This document shows positions 20,590-30,601 of a DNA stretch of 64,000 bases, one piece after another (within the stretch, counting starts at the first letter, position 1; every line of letters begins with the position of its first letter). The DNA is from Bathynomus jamesi. Taxonomy: Eukaryota; Arthropoda; Malacostraca; Isopoda; Cirolanidae. A model generated the notes under the pieces. That model saw only the letters and a list, made by a program, of their open reading frames with translations, ran no database searches and was not told the DNA's origin. The stretch is from NCBI GenBank assembly GCA_023014485.1, contig JAJOZX010003217.1, forward strand, positions 104,501 to 168,500, written 5' to 3'. Made by a program: the position numbers and the translations under genes.

Positions 20590-21560
20590 GTAATATAACC
20601 TAACCTAGCGTAGCCTAACCGGGACATAATATAGCCTATCCTAACCTAGCCTAACCTAACCCAGCATAGCCTGACCGGGAGTAATATAACCTAACCTAGC
20701 ATATCCTAACCGGGACATAATATAGCCTAACCTAACCTAACCTAACCTAACCGAGCATAGCATAGCCTGACCGGGGGTAATATAACCTAACCTAGCATAG
20801 CCTAACCGGATCATAATATAACCTAACCTTGTATGGCCAAGCCAGATATAATGATATAATATAACCTAACCTAGCATGGCCAAGCCAGATATAATGATAT
20901 AATATAACCTAACCTAGCGTAGCCTAACCTATTAATGGTGGACTCTTTCTCGTCTATAAAAATATAACCTAACCTAACCTATATATATATATATATATAT
21001 ATATATGGTTGTATGTGCTAACAATCGGGATCGGTAGGGGACTAGCTTAACCTAACCTAGCATAGCCTGACCGGGCGTAATATAACCTAACCTACCATAG
21101 TCTGACCGGGCGTAATATAACCTAACCTAGCATAGCCTGACCGGGCGTAATATAACCTAACCTACCATAGCCTGACCGGGCGTAATATAACCTAACCTAG
21201 CATAGCCTAACAAGGAAATAATATAGCCAAACCAAATCTAGCATAGCCCGACCGGGCGTATTATAACCTAACCTAGCATAGCCTAACCGGGTCGTAATAT
21301 AACCTAACCTAGCATAGCCTAACCAGATATAACGTAACCTGGCGTAGCCTAACCTAACCTAACCTGAACTAAATTAATAATCCGAAACTTGGATCCGTAC
21401 TCGATAGAGATGTGATATTCTGGGTATAATATAACCTAACCTAACCAGAAGGTCAAACTTTTCACCCCACCCTAGACCTACGGTTTAACGGGGAATCCAA
21501 TACCCCAGCGTTTTGCCATTCATCTCTTAATATAACCTAACCTAGCGTAGCCTAACCGAG
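20590..21560. repeat. Degenerate TTAGG-type (telomere-like) satellite
   Basis: Runs of CCTAA (for example five in a row near 20720-20750) alternate with a longer diverged unit built from the same pentamer: ATATAACCTAACCTAGCATAG then CCTGACCGGGCGTA or variants, about 36-38 bp, repeated more than 15 times. The pentamer equals the arthropod telomere repeat (TTAGG)n on the other strand. Interruptions at 21361-21425 and 21470-21525 are unique. Confidence 0.8.
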
Positions 21561-21577
21561 CCTAATTAAACTTTAGT

Positions 21578-22170
21578 CTAATTTAACTTTAAATAAAAAA
21601 GAATCAGTATGAACTAATCATGTTAATTTCTCCTTAAAGGACCGATGCGGAACTTGATCGTGTTATAGCTACTTTTCGTTTTGATGAAAGGGGAATAAAT
21701 GATTTGGAGGCTTTACCGCACAGCCAACCCAGTCACATGAATAATGAGGTCGAGGTATTGGCTCACATCCGGTCCAACGAACGCCAGGTCATCGAGGAAC
21801 TAATGTAAGTTTTTTTTGTCTGCTACTCACATTTTATTGTAAATGTTTCATTAGCGAGTATCCTCAATTATAGCCTAGTTTGCATTAGTACTGAGCTATG
21901 ATTTCTGAATACAAATCGAATTATGAAAAAAATGGACTTTAATTAAAAAAGAATCAGTATCAACTAATCATGTTAATTTCTCCTTAAAGAACCGATGCGG
22001 AACTTGATCGTGTTATAGCAACTTTTCGCGACAGTTTTGATGAAAGGGGAATAAATGATTTGGAGGCTTTACCGCGCAGCCAGCCCAGTGACTAAATACC
22101 GAGGTCGAGGTATTGGCTCACATCCGGTCCAACGAATGCCGGGTCATTGAGGAACTAATGTAAGTTTTTT
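21578..22170 (+). repeat. Tandemly duplicated exon-like unit
   Basis: Two copies of a segment start at 21578 and 21940 (AAAAAAGAATCAGTAT). Each has a pyrimidine-rich stretch ending TCCTTAAAG, an open block beginning CCGATGCGGAACTTGATCG (TDAELDRVIATFR, DERGINDLEALP, then EVEVLAHIRSNE and VIEELM in copy 1) and a perfect donor-like GTAAGT after CTAAT (21805 and 22160). Predicted exon spans are 21640-21804 and 21990-22159. Copy 2 is frameshifted near 22090. I do not recognise the protein. Host exon or Polinton accessory gene are both possible. Confidence 0.45.
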
Positions 22171-22399
22171 GTGGTTAAGAACAAAACACATTGTATTTTC
22201 ATTCAATTTATTAAATGGTAATAAACATGTACAAATCGGCTTACAGAACTAGCGTCCATTAAATAAGCCTTAATGGAGACAGTTTACAGTTACAAATGTA
22301 TATACATACGTAAAACTTTACACAATATAGTTACAAATATATATACACCCTTACACAATACAGCGAGTGAGAACAAATGGGTACTTTTTATCTGTCGGC

Positions 22400-22835
22400 A
22401 TACCGTTTTATCATTCATCTCAGTGTCGCACAAATAGAATAATTTTAAAAAAATTATAAATCCCTTCCCACGTGACATGTGCAGGAGAAATGAAAGGCAA
22501 TACATGCCGCAAGTATTGCTAAAATATCCTTGGAGGCGGTAAGGATTGAAGACAATTTGAGGGACATGTTGCTGTTCGATAAATTGTACAGCCACAGGGT
22601 CACTCCAGGGCTGAGTGCCGAGTGAATCAAAATAGTACATTCTTTCCCTATTTTTAAAATAGATTGCAAATCAATGAATTGCCACATTACTAACAATGTC
22701 CGTATTGATGATAATCCCATACCAATCTCTCGTAGTTGGCAATTTCAATATTTCATTCTTCGCAAACACGCCGATAAATTTGGAGCGTGTGATTCGGTCA
22801 CTTTTCATTACTCTCTGGAGTGTATTGGCGTCCAT
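22400..22835 (-). pseudogene. PRO: Polinton adenain-like cysteine protease
   Basis: In Polintons and adenoviruses this enzyme matures capsid proteins. The ATG at 22835 opens MDANTLQRVMKSD, then FIGVFAKNEI and DWYGIIINTD, and reaches the catalytic His in VAIH at about 22674. The next codon is TGA where the family has Trp. The same frame continues AIYFKNRERMYYFDSLG (the Asp of the triad) and FSNTCGMYCLSFLLHMSRG (catalytic Cys in TCG). The triad His, Asp, Cys is therefore present in order but interrupted by one nonsense change. The gene follows the capsid gene by about 30 bases. The open frame continues past the domain to 22290 through AT-rich, probably non-native sequence. Confidence 0.85.
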
Positions 22836-22867
22836 TTTAAAAGTCTGTGACAATGTTCCTGAAACGG

Positions 22868-24107
22868 TCAATTTCTATTAGAGCCTGTGATTCGAGGTAC
22901 GAGTACACTAATAGGCGCGTCTATAGGGTTGACAAATTCCAACCTGACTGAGATGTTCCCACTTTGTTGTGGACTTAAATGTGTATTTACACCAGCAGAT
23001 AAGTCAGGGGTAATATCAAATTCTTTCTGCGTTACGCCAAACCCAAGCTCATCACAGGCACCGGCATTATGAGCCAGACTACTATAAGCTCTCGCGCAGA
23101 GTGGGAACACAGTGTCTGATGAGTAATCCGTAACCACAGTCCCGCTCAATGCAACCCCATTCACGTAGAGTTATATTTTTAAGGCCGAAATTCTCGAATT
23201 TAAAGACGCTCTTTTTATATTTTATATTCGTCGATGTGTGATCCTGCATTCCAATTAATAGCCTTTTAGGTAGAACTCCCAGGGCAACGTTTTCTAGCTG
23301 CTTCGAGGCCAACCCGGTGGGCACCGAATATAGCTTGATCTGTACTCTGTGAATTGGGTATTTTACTGTTGCGTGTATTAAATATTTTTCAATTTATACA
23401 TATTTCGGGGAACTTACTTTCACTCGTCGTACACGTAAATATGTTTCCATAATGTGAATCACAACGGGTTTTGCGCCCTCTTCTTGATCAGGTCCCAGAT
23501 TTATGCAGATCTCAGGACTCGTGCGGTTGAGCTTTATTTTCAGGTCGACGCCATTCATAAGCAGTTTCTCCTGGAACGTGAAGTCTGTATGAAGACGCCC
23601 AGAACATTCGTATATCTTTCTTTTAGAATTTTTAAATTTATCCTTTATACTACTTTCATCTTTAGTCTGATAATAGCCCTCGGCGGTTAAAAAGGTGTCC
23701 TTCGCTTCTTTTGAAAAGTTGAGGACATTTTCCAGATAGGCTCGTAGGTGATAATAACCCGTTCCTGCCGAGATGTTAACCTGATTTAAATACACCTCAC
23801 ACTGGCTGAATATGGAGTGTAGAAAGTTGGTTTCATGGTATGCAGAGTAACTATCATCGCAGTCCGTTCCATCTGAATGGGCTATACGCAGTTTAGCGTA
23901 CATGTGCATGCAGCTCGGATCAAAAACGTATGAGCCTGAGCTGGGTATCACGAATTCTATAGGGGTACTCGGCGAACTAATTATGTTTAATGGGTTAATT
24001 GTAATAAAGTCGCTAGGCTCAATAGAAACCTGAGTAGGTGGCATATCAAAGAGGGACAGTTCCGATTTACAACATTGTGAACTACACGGATGGATGAAAC
24101 GCGCCAT
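22868..24107 (-). pseudogene. MCP: Polinton major capsid protein (double jelly roll)
   Basis: This matches the family known from nematodes as F54H12.2-like, the hexon-like major capsid protein of Polintons and adintoviruses. The start MARFIHPCSSQCCKSELSLF at 24107 is the characteristic N-terminus. Further blocks: FVIPSSGSYVFDP, FLHSIFSQCEVYLNQ, YYHLRAYLENVLNFS, then ECSGRLHTDF. An in-frame TAA follows at 23394, after which the same frame carries IEKYLIHATVKYPIHR, KYKKSVFKFENFGLKN and, after a one-base shift near 23172, VNGVALSG to the end ITGSNRN. Total about 413 codons, a little short for the family. Virions would require this shell; with a stop and a frameshift, the copy is not expressible. 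Confidence 0.88.
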
Positions 24108-24306
24108 GACGAGTCAGAAATAGTACCACCTCTCTCGACAAGTAGTAATCAGCTTATGATTCGTAAGAGTAGTGTCCTCAGCTTATATCAGTTAAACAAA
24201 TGATCAGCCATAGGCTTCATACGCTTAGAACACTTCTTTTTTATGTATTTTTACGTTTAGTGCCACGTGTTGGTAACCCCTTCTTCCTGACAACCTTCTT
24301 CGTTTT

Positions 24307-24578
24307 TCAGCCACCACGCATTTTTCTCTTTGCATCTTTGATGATTTCGTCCCGTGTACGTTTTAAATGTTTTTTTTAGAGCTTCTTTAGGTTTAATTCC
24401 ACCCATTATATCTTCTGCCACGTTAAAACCTGATTGTAACGCCTTCCTCCTGAGGTATCTAGCCCCCCCTCTTCAACAGTGGGACAGCGGTGCGTAGTAT
24501 GGCTGAAAAAATGAATCCAAGCCCATTCCCACGCTGATATCTCACCCCTCGATAGACTGTGAAAGGCCTTCGGGTCAT
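24307..24578 (-). pseudogene. Polinton pVI-like basic minor capsid protein
   Basis: The start codon at 24578 shares its A with the stop of the penton gene (TAATG). The product begins MTRRPFTVYRG, then YQRGNGLGFIF and ILRTAVPLLKRGG. After a shift in the G run at about 24472 it continues RYLRRKALQSGFNVAEDI and IKPKEALKK. After another shift in an A run near 24375 it ends IIKDAKRKMRGG at 24307. The layout, YQRGxGxG near the N-terminus, a hydrophobic amphipathic helix, then Arg/Lys-rich sequence, is conserved in Polintons and resembles adenovirus pVI/pX-type membrane-lytic or core proteins. Short length (about 90 codons) is normal. Function by family, not tested. Confidence 0.7.
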
Positions 24579-25448
24579 TATAACTGAAAGCGACGAAAGT
24601 GTAGCTTCACTGTTAAGCTCCCATTACTGAATGGGAAATTTTTTCCCTCATTCGTTCTTATATATATCGAGATATTGGTTAATAGATTAGTCGCAACATT
24701 CACATAATGGGGCTTGTCATATGTAATGCTCAAACTTTTCCCTCTATGGTTGGGGATGTGTGCAATGCGCAGCAGGCGCGCCTGGGTGTCCCCAACAAAT
24801 TGATGCTGTACGATATTGCTATAAATATAGCACATTTCTGGGGATGGGCAGCTTTCACCCAATTTCTCCATCTTCAGCTGATACATTAAGCTGGACAAGT
24901 CATGTTGTGCCTCGTGAAAGGTATATCTTTGGAGAGCTGCATTATATTCACCCTCGGCCACAATTGTGAACAGCTCTTTATCTTTAATATTTCTACTAAG
25001 CTTTGCTTTTAACTTCAACGTGCGTGCAGGCGTATCTATGTTTACGACTTCAAAAAGTAAATCGTTTGTCAGGTACGACTTTTCAAGACTTTTGTTTAAC
25101 CCCGTCACAATGTCCGTGGCTGTCATTATGATCGATTCCTAGTGTTACATTTGTACTATACTACAGTACCTCACCGAACAGGACTGACCGCATAATATTG
25201 TCTAACGTTATGCCTAATTTTTCACACTCATCGACTCTTCTAAGGACCAGAAATATGATCTGATCATTTTCAAGAGTTAAAAATTTGGTGACTAACTGGA
25301 GTTCACATAAATCCAGCTCATACGAATCACGCTCCAATTCAATGGGTCCGTGGAGTTCTGTCACAAAGTTGGCCAGGGTGTTGTTAGGATGTACAGACAG
25401 AGAAGAAGAGGACGGGAGTGTGACATTGTTTCCTAAATTAAATGTCAT
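24578..25448 (-). pseudogene. Polinton penton-like minor capsid protein (PY type)
   Basis: Proposed start MTFNLGNNVTLPSSSS at 25448. The N-terminal block VTLPSSSS...NTLANFVTELHGPIEL plus DLCELQL is typical of the Polinton protein that pairs with the major capsid protein. After a frame change between 25161 and 25126 the second part reads MTATDIVTGLN, CYIYSNIVQHQFVGDTQARL, HYVNVATN and the conserved end FPFSNGSLTVKLHFRRF. The C-terminal strand pattern fits a single jelly-roll penton. The 3' stop overlaps the next gene by one base. The 5' end is fused in frame to the integrase (see findings). Confidence 0.75.
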
Positions 25449-26352
25449 TTTCTGCAACTCCTCGCGGTAAAAGCCTCCTGCGATTTCTTCCCCATTCAAA
25501 TCTTCACCGTAATACATCATTATCTCGCCTGTAGGTCTCATAGCACTAACTTTAAAAATCTCACGTGTCCATCCTTGCTCAAATCCCTTCGCGAATTTAT
25601 TTCCCGAACGTGATAGCCTTACATAATCACTGATTTTGAAATGTGTAGAGTGTGGTGGCGGTGCTCCATCTCTTCTCACCTCTGGGCGCGTACCTCTTTC
25701 TAAAACTTTGTTAGGTGTTGTGCCAATCGTACGGTGGTGTGAACGGTTGTATGACGACTCCAATGACCCCAGAATGTTTATATATCGTATGTGTTATTAT
25801 GTGTAAAATAGCGATGCATGCGTTCCTTTATGGTACGTTGAACTCTTTCAGCTAAAGAAGCCTTATGTATAGAACTGCTAGTATAGTAACTGATATTAAA
25901 CTGTGTCAGCATGTTCTGAAAAGCGCGGCCTATAAATTCTTTCCCCATATCCGGACAAAAATAGCCAGGAACCCTATCTTCTTTTAACATCAACGTTTTG
26001 GTAGCTTTAGCAACTGTTTCAGGCGATTTATTTTTCAGAGGAATTAGCCACAGATATCTAGAGAATACATCTATTATGAATAGGATGTAGCGGTAGCCGT
26101 CATTATACACTGAGTATCTTTGCATGTCTGTTAAATCCGCTTACCAAATAGAGTCAATCGAAGCCGCTATTGTCTTGGCCGTTTTAAACCTTTTTCTCAC
26201 CGGTTATGAAGTGTGTAAGCATCTTGCTCCCGCAAAAACTTCTCAACATCTTTTTTCCTTACTCCGTAAACACCTCTGTACAGTCTATTAACGCCGCCCT
26301 AGGAGGCGGGGTTAGAAATGTCATGATAGCGTTTACTTAATATGTTAGCCAT
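25449..26352 (-). pseudogene. INT: Polinton retroviral-type integrase
   Basis: The ATG at 26352 opens MANILSKRYHDISNPAS followed by an in-frame TAG, then GVNRLYRGVYGVRKKDVEKFL. The catalytic core follows with IIDVFSRYLWLIPLKN (first Asp), FCPDMGKEF (second Asp) and KASLAERVQRTIKERM (Glu); all three acidic residues are kept. After a stop near 25778 the C-terminal part SSYNRSHHRTIGTTPNKV and an SH3/chromo-like tail ending FYREELQKM are open. Integrase inserts the linear element into host DNA with 6-bp duplications. It lies 9 bases after the preceding gene. Two or three breaks inactivate it. The usual stop after the tail is missing. Confidence 0.85.
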
Positions 26353-26361
26353 TTGCGTATT

Positions 26362-27087
26362 TTAGACACGTGGATAAGGTTCGGCGTTTGTTCTCTTCTT
26401 TCTCCTCTTCAGAGATGATATTGCTGGGGGTGATGGCGTACTCAGTTGTGACACATGCGAGGCTAGCTCCAAGTCTTTTAACACTTTCAGATTTCGTATC
26501 AATGTTTTGGGGACATTTATTTGTTGTAGTCTTGCTTTAATTAATATGTTTCCATCCTGTTCGTGAGGGCCTGTCCACTTTCTCACCAGATCATGGACAA
26601 TGTAGATGATATTCGATCCCTGTACCCTTGTTCCTTCAACAATGCCCTCGCTTGTATCGGTCCACTGTATGATGGGGTCCTCATTCAATAGATTATAAAG
26701 ACTTAAGCCTTTATTCCGCAATGTGTGTGGGAGACTGCTTTTTAACACATGCTTGATGTGCTGCGTTCCGTTATTCTTTGGTTAGTCATCTCTAACGTTG
26801 GATCTGGGTCCTATGTCGTCACGCTCATCGTTGCTCGCGCTGTGCCTAATAACCACGGGGAGATCTGTCTAATTCTTATAATCTTCTTACGCATGAAGAA
26901 ATTTCTGCAGAGCCTCTTGGTACAAGGTCCTTTTCTCATCAGGTGACTTTTCACTGTTTAATAGGGTTATCAAGTCGCTTTCCATTCTTTTAAGCGCACT
27001 TTTACGGGGTTCTAGAACCGTGTCTGGATTCTGTGAACTTTGCAGGGAAGCATACACCTCTTGCGGAATCACTACCACTTTCTCCAT
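26362..27087 (-). pseudogene. Polinton-conserved protein of unknown function (larger)
   Basis: The start MEKVVVIPQEVYASLQ at 27087 and the block SPDEKRTLYQEALQKFL match a protein found next to the integrase and ATPase in many Polintons. The frame stops at 26887 and is restored further down: LKSSLPHTLRNKGLSLYNLL, IQWTDTSEG, GSNIIYIVHDLVRKW and INVPKTLIRN, ending in a basic KRRKKR tail at 26362. About 240 codons in total. It starts 9 bases after the smaller conserved gene and ends 9 bases before the integrase. Function is not known to me; a structural or DNA-binding role is conceivable from the basic tail. Confidence 0.65.
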
Positions 27088-27096
27088 TATATCAGT

Positions 27097-27393
27097 CTAG
27101 TCAGTAAAGGTCCCAAAACTGAAAATAAGATGGGGAGGAACGATCCTCCTCTTTTCTTCCACTCGCTTGTGACTTTTACGAGCGAGCGCACGTATTATGT
27201 TCTTGTAACGACGTAAGCAATCCTTTTGAGGAGGTTTCATTTGCACATTACATTTTCTACCATTAAGACAGATTTCACAGATGCATTTTAAAAAGACGGA
27301 CTCGATATTTTTAACAAACATCTGTTGTAGTGCCCGGAACAATCGTTGATAGATTTTTATTAATTCACGATATTCCTTCAGCCTATTTGTCAT
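27097..27393 (-). CDS. Polinton-conserved small basic protein
   Basis: A 98-codon open frame whose ATG (27393) overlaps the ATPase stop (ATGA). It has the signature CICEICLNG...CNVQMKPPQKDCLRRYKN and IIRALARK, which corresponds to a short lysine-rich protein recurring in Polintons (family pattern ICECxxNxL-GN-xLxxxxKxxLxxxKxxLRxLxxK). High Arg/Lys content suggests nucleic-acid binding. Unlike most Polinton genes here it is unbroken. Confidence 0.65.
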   Translation of the reverse strand: MTNRLKEYRELIKIYQRLFRALQQMFVKNIESVFLKCICEICLNGRKCNVQMKPPQKDCLRRYKNIIRALARKSHKRVEEKRRIVPPHLIFSFGTFTD

Positions 27394-28018
27394 TCTGGAA
27401 TATACACCATTTCAGGATCGTTTGGGAATATATTCGTTCTTAGAAGCACCCTAAAGGTGTTTCGCGGGTGAAGGTCACAAGGCAAATATCGGTAACGCTG
27501 ACGTGTGGCTTCTTTATAAACCTCCAAAAACTCCTTACGCTGATTCAGGAACATTTGATTGGCTAATACCCCAATTTGTGCACAACTCTACGTTGCGCGA
27601 ATAAGACTAGATATTGTGTATTTAACGACACATCGCGCATGTATCTATTTTTGAAAAACAGATTCTGATTGATGAAGAATATGCTAATGTTAAGATGGTG
27701 GGAGAACACTGTAAATGTCTCAGCAAACGTTTTATCCATTTCCAACATGAGATCGTCAATTACAATGAATGTATGCTCATTTCCCTTTAAAGAATTAACG
27801 TCATATACACCTTTGTGGAACAAAATATCATCTTGGTACTCGTTGAACAGTAATTGATACGTCGAATAGCACTATATTACTTTATGCACAAATTTTGAGA
27901 ACATCTCCCCCTTATCTTTAATGATTTTAAGCATAAACACAGTTTTAACACATCCTGTAAGGCCAGATATAATACATGTGGAGGGGCTTGTGAACCTGAA
28001 TTTTTCTACAGTTTCCAT
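27390..28018 (-). pseudogene. ATP: Polinton packaging ATPase (FtsK/HerA type)
   Basis: ATG at 28018; the P-loop lies about 15 residues in, as IISGLTGCVKTVF, where the family has a GPTGxGKT-like sequence, so the conserved second Gly is changed. An in-frame TAG follows near 27870 (HKVI, stop, CYST). The Walker B region is TFIVIDDLMLEMD, and the sensor-type block INQNLFFKNRYMRDVSLNTQY is intact. After a one-base shift at about 27577 the end reads LANQMFLNQRKEFLEVY and LPCDLHPRNTFRVL to a stop at 27390. The enzyme pumps the genome into capsids. P-loop change, stop and shift indicate loss of function. The polymerase diverges from the other side of a short gap (28019-28070). Confidence 0.82.
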
Positions 28019-28072
28019 CTCTAACACGTCACACCCCTAAGTCGGTTATTTACAAAATATAACAAAATTTAA

Positions 28073-29275
28073 GTGCTGCTCCTTATATTCTTGTTTTTCT
28101 TCTTCCACAGAACCGGGAATGACGACGATGTACAGCCCCCCATCATCGATATTACAGATGACCCCGATGACCGTGTAGCTACAGATTCCATCCCCGCTGA
28201 CGAACCCTCACTAGTGATACCTGTAGCACGCGGCAATTCAAAGCGGAAGCATGATGAAAAACCCTCCATGTCAGGTATAAAGCGTGCCAGGATTGCGTCT
28301 GTTGTTGGCCACCAATAATAGAGCCCCAACCCTCTACGTCTTACGACACAACCCCCACAATAGTATCTTCCTCAAATATATCCCCTTATTCCTGTTCAGT
28401 TCCGGGTACTTCCTCCACAACAGCAGCAGCAGCTTCTCATGCTGTGGAGGAAGGTATAACATTCGAGTTGGTGCGCACCGCTACCCCCACCCCTGTCCTG
28501 AGTAGAAATGAGTACGTGGTCATGGTCGACCCAGGATCCCCGTATAGCAACGGTGCTGGACTCAGACGCGTGGTTGAACGTATTGTGGAGTTTCCCCTTC
28601 AGAACCGCGACGAACGTGAAGTCCTGACGAGGTTGTCCTTCAGGTTGGTCAGATGACGGGGATGTAGATGATTTTTGGGTAGTAATACCATTCAGACACT
28701 TGGCCGCTGTAGACATAGAATATATCTTGGGCCGTATAGTGCAGGCCTCTCAAAGTAGTACAGCTTTCAATATGAACAACTTCATGGTAGATATTTACAG
28801 AGTATTCCGGGTTGCGGGTCATAATACCACACCTTACACTCTTAATTTCAATTCTCAATCTACTGTATTTACAGAAAGCATTTAAACGTCGATCGTGGTT
28901 GCGGCTTTATAGCAATAGTCTTAGCTCATATGTTGACTGTACTAAATACAATCGCGTATAATATCGGGCTGCCTACGGTTGTGCAGCGTGCCCGTAAACT
29001 GGCTTCAGATTGTAAGCCTGAGTTTGAGTGTAATATGGGTCCTGAAGAGCTGAGAAGGGTAGAGCAGGAAATGAATGTTCATATAGTTGTATTTGGAATG
29101 GATGATCGTCAAAGGCCTGTGTATGTTTTTAAAAGCTGTGTGAGAGCTCGTACAAGACTACTTATTTTAGGATTATCAGGAACATCGTATCTCCCCATCC
29201 GTAATATAAGGACTCTCTAAGCTAGTTATGATAAAAGTCGAAAATATGGAAGGCATCATGATTAGTGTATGGGAT
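28073..29275 (+). pseudogene. POLB: Polinton DNA polymerase B, N-terminal segment
   Basis: From about 28100, broken plus-strand frames give an acidic, Ser/Pro/Thr-rich start (PPIIDITDDPDD, SKRKHDEKPSMSGIKRAR), a middle (ITFELVRTATP, VVMVDPGSPYSN, REVLTRLSFRLVR, then AFNMNNFMVDIYRVF) and a last open part (28930-29220) with RARKLASDC, EELRRVEQEMNVHIVVF and RPVYVFKS. This variable N-terminal half, expected to hold the terminal-protein-like region, has at least four frame changes. A TTTTTCTTCTTCCACAG before 28111 looks like a splice acceptor; I do not know if it is used. The BEL/Pao element begins at 29276 inside the gene. Confidence 0.6.
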
Positions 29276-29881
29276 TGTTAGAAAATCTAGAAGAGGAAGA
29301 ACCATTGTTGTCCCAAGGCGATACGATGACTAAGCTGATTGATGCAGCATTGCTTGTATATATATTAAGTTAAGGTGTGTATATATATCCATCTCATAAT
29401 TGTAAGGTTAGTGAAAAATTAAATTAATTTAGAGCTAGCATTTTTGAGCTCTTGTGGCATCATTGTTTGGTCACACTGTTGGCATCATTTTGAGACGCTG
29501 CGCGTCTTTTCTACTCGTTTGTGGAAGGTCGTACGTAAGGTGTGGTTTGATAGAGAGCTCTCTTGCAATTCAGTTTGGTTGTTTAGATACAAGATTGTTG
29601 CATCGTGCAATAGTCCAGGTTGCGTTGTTGTTGCAAGGTTCAGAAAGAAGACCACAAATAGTACCCTTTTGTTTACTTTTAAGTTCATGTAATTTAAGGT
29701 CTAAGGTAGGCCCGCATCGAGTCAGCAACCCTGAGGTTACCCTGAGGTAGGACCTAATAGGATCTCAAATCCGTAAGTTTTAATTTAGCTTAACTTGGGC
29801 TTTAGGTAGAACTTGCCCTTTAGAATTTGGCCGTTCACGGCTCAGCTGGGATTTCGAACCCGACAAATAAATAAAATAACA
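29276..29881 (+). repeat. 5' LTR of the BEL/Pao element
   Basis: TG...CA termini; near-identical to 35948-36555. The AT-rich segment with TTGTATATATATTAAG at about 29355 may serve as TATA box. Short open frames inside both LTRs are not genes. Confidence 0.95.
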
Positions 29882-29991
29882 TGGTCCTTCAGAACCGGAT
29901 TTCTACCCCAAGACTGAGTCAGTGACCATTTTTCGGCAAAGTTCTGATTGTGCAAATTGTATCCCAAGTTAGGCCTAGACGGGTTGAGTAT

Positions 29992-30427
29992 TATTGAGTT
30001 AAGGTCCCAGGGTAAAAGTTTGGTCGCCCAATTGCGAAACTTGGCCAGTCGTCTGTCGTTTTTTGGCCTACTTTTTTAGGTTTGGTTAATTTTGGGTTAT
30101 TATTGAATTAAGGTCCCAGGGTAAAGTTTGGTCGCCCAATTGCGAAACTTGGCCAGTCGTCTGTCGTTTTTTGGCCTACTTTTTTCCGGTTTGGTTAATT
30201 TTGGGTTATTATTGAATTAAGGTCCCAGGGTAAAGTTTGGTCGCCCAATTGCGAAACTTGGCCAGTCGTCTGTCGTTTTTTGGCCTACTTTTTTCCGGTT
30301 TGGTTAATTTTGGGTTATTATTGAATTAAGGTCCCAGGGTAAAGTTTGGTCGCCCAATTGCGAAACTTGGCCAGTCGTCTGTCGTTTTTTGGCCTACTTT
30401 TTCCGGTTTGGTTAATTTTGGGTCATT
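29992..30427 (+). repeat. Four tandem ~109-bp repeats in the BEL/Pao leader
   Basis: Units start with ATTGA(A/G)TTAAGGTCCCAG at 29992, 30102, 30211 and 30320, and a partial fifth begins at 30428. Each contains GGTCGCCCAATTGCGAAACTT and GTCGTCTGTCGTTTTTTGG. They lie between the primer-binding site and gag, so a packaging or translation role is possible but unsupported. Confidence 0.9.
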
Positions 30428-30601
30428 ATTGAATTAAGGTCCTGGGGTGGAAAATTTGGTATTCCATACTGGTGTTTGGTTAGTACCCCACTCAGCAATT
30501 CAGTTTATTTGAAAGTAAAATTTGCGTTTGATCAGTTTGGTTAAGTATTTCTGCCAATTCAGCTCATTTGGTATTGAGCCCAAGGGTTGTTTACATTGAA
30601 G

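Noticed and set aside
29444..29750. Open frames of 82-98 codons inside both BEL LTRs
   Set aside because: They are shadows inside non-coding LTR sequence, overlap in several frames and resemble no protein.
29992..30427. Regular repeats considered as a CRISPR array
   Set aside because: The repeats are directly adjacent 109-bp tandem units without variable spacers, and lie in a retrotransposon leader of a eukaryotic genome.
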